From positions 29,796,001 to 29,860,000 of the forward strand of contig NC_072895.1 of assembly GCF_027943255.1 (NCBI RefSeq): a stretch of 64,000 nt of DNA, given 5' to 3'. Position 1 is the stretch's first letter. Every line of letters starts with the position of its first letter. The position numbers and the translations under genes were made by a program. The notes beneath the pieces were generated by a model that saw only the letters and a list, made by a program, of their open reading frames with translations, was not told the DNA's origin and ran no database searches. Positions 63,801 through 64,000 of the stretch are shown here, one piece after another. This DNA comes from Anastrepha obliqua. Its lineage: Eukaryota; Arthropoda; Insecta; Diptera; Tephritidae.

Positions 63801-64000
63801 AGCTAATGGACAGATCTCGCTCAACCTCTGCGACTCTATAGAGGACAGTCGTACCAACATTCCAACAAAAAGAGGTTGTCTGCAAAGTCGATTTACTGAC
63901 GATAGTTTAACGTGATAACGTCATAAGAAAATACTGATTGAATGGTTGCATTTTTCAAGAGAAAATTTTAATTTTATTTGTTTGATACATATTTTGTATG
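63801..64000. other. Window end, nothing recognised
   Basis: AT-rich sequence beyond the mariner N-terminus. Its left terminal repeat may lie here but no partner is available to define it. Confidence 0.35.

Overview
The window is non-coding-dominated, AT-rich animal DNA from a higher fly. A tephritid-type fruit fly is my inference, not proven. The evidence is one spliced host gene whose residues are very close to the Drosophila version, plus dense mariner/Tc1 transposons, LOA/R1-type LINEs with RNase H, and a tRNA-derived SINE, all of dipteran character. There are no bacterial operons, CRISPR arrays or rRNA genes.

Host gene. I recognise one: N-terminal glutamine amidohydrolase (NTAQ1; Drosophila tungus) on the minus strand. 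Four coding exons are visible: 37317-37470, 25904-26052, 15340-15464 and 15062-15195 (stop). Together they run from the catalytic Cys codon, split at the first visible splice site, to the C-terminus. The exon carrying the start codon was not found; it lies upstream (higher coordinates) or outside the window. Two introns (10.4 and 11.3 kb) are packed with transposons, and one uses a GC-AG donor.

Layout. 1-6260: A-rich low-complexity array interrupted by a TTAA-target MITE (896-1607), a mariner deletion derivative (1906-2718) and a 2.7-kb foldback-like CACTG element (3340-6036). 6268-13105: dispersed repeat copy 1, a second TTAA MITE holding a truncated LINE, another mariner, a long A-rich tandem array, a triplicated Tc1/mariner end and a SINE. 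13106-15061: unique DNA, with the 3' UTR of the host gene at its right end. 15062-37470: the host gene. Intron 3 holds a nearly full-length LOA-like LINE with two long ORFs (15720-21330), LINE, mariner and Tc1 fragments, and two SINEs. Intron 2 holds twin A-rich arrays, Tc1 and LINE remnants, two head-to-head mariners and opposing LINE fragments. 37471-64000: a graveyard of LINE and Tc1/mariner pieces, a fourth SINE, dispersed repeat copies 2 and 3, a 1.7-kb CACTG-type element with a 192-residue ORF, a mariner nested in a Tc1-like element, and a TTAA element. Sequence that looks unique is at about 41160-41880, 44410-45285, 52330-53350 and 57650-59280.

The most interesting structures are: the foldback element, whose left arm is an inverted copy of its own transposase 3' half; the filled and empty MITE sites side by side in a tandem duplication; the three-copy dispersed repeat with an internal GTAGGCACC minisatellite; the 176-bp satellite-like triplication of a transposon end; and the CACTG element at 46.4-48.2 kb. 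All family names come from recognising motifs in translation; no database search was possible.
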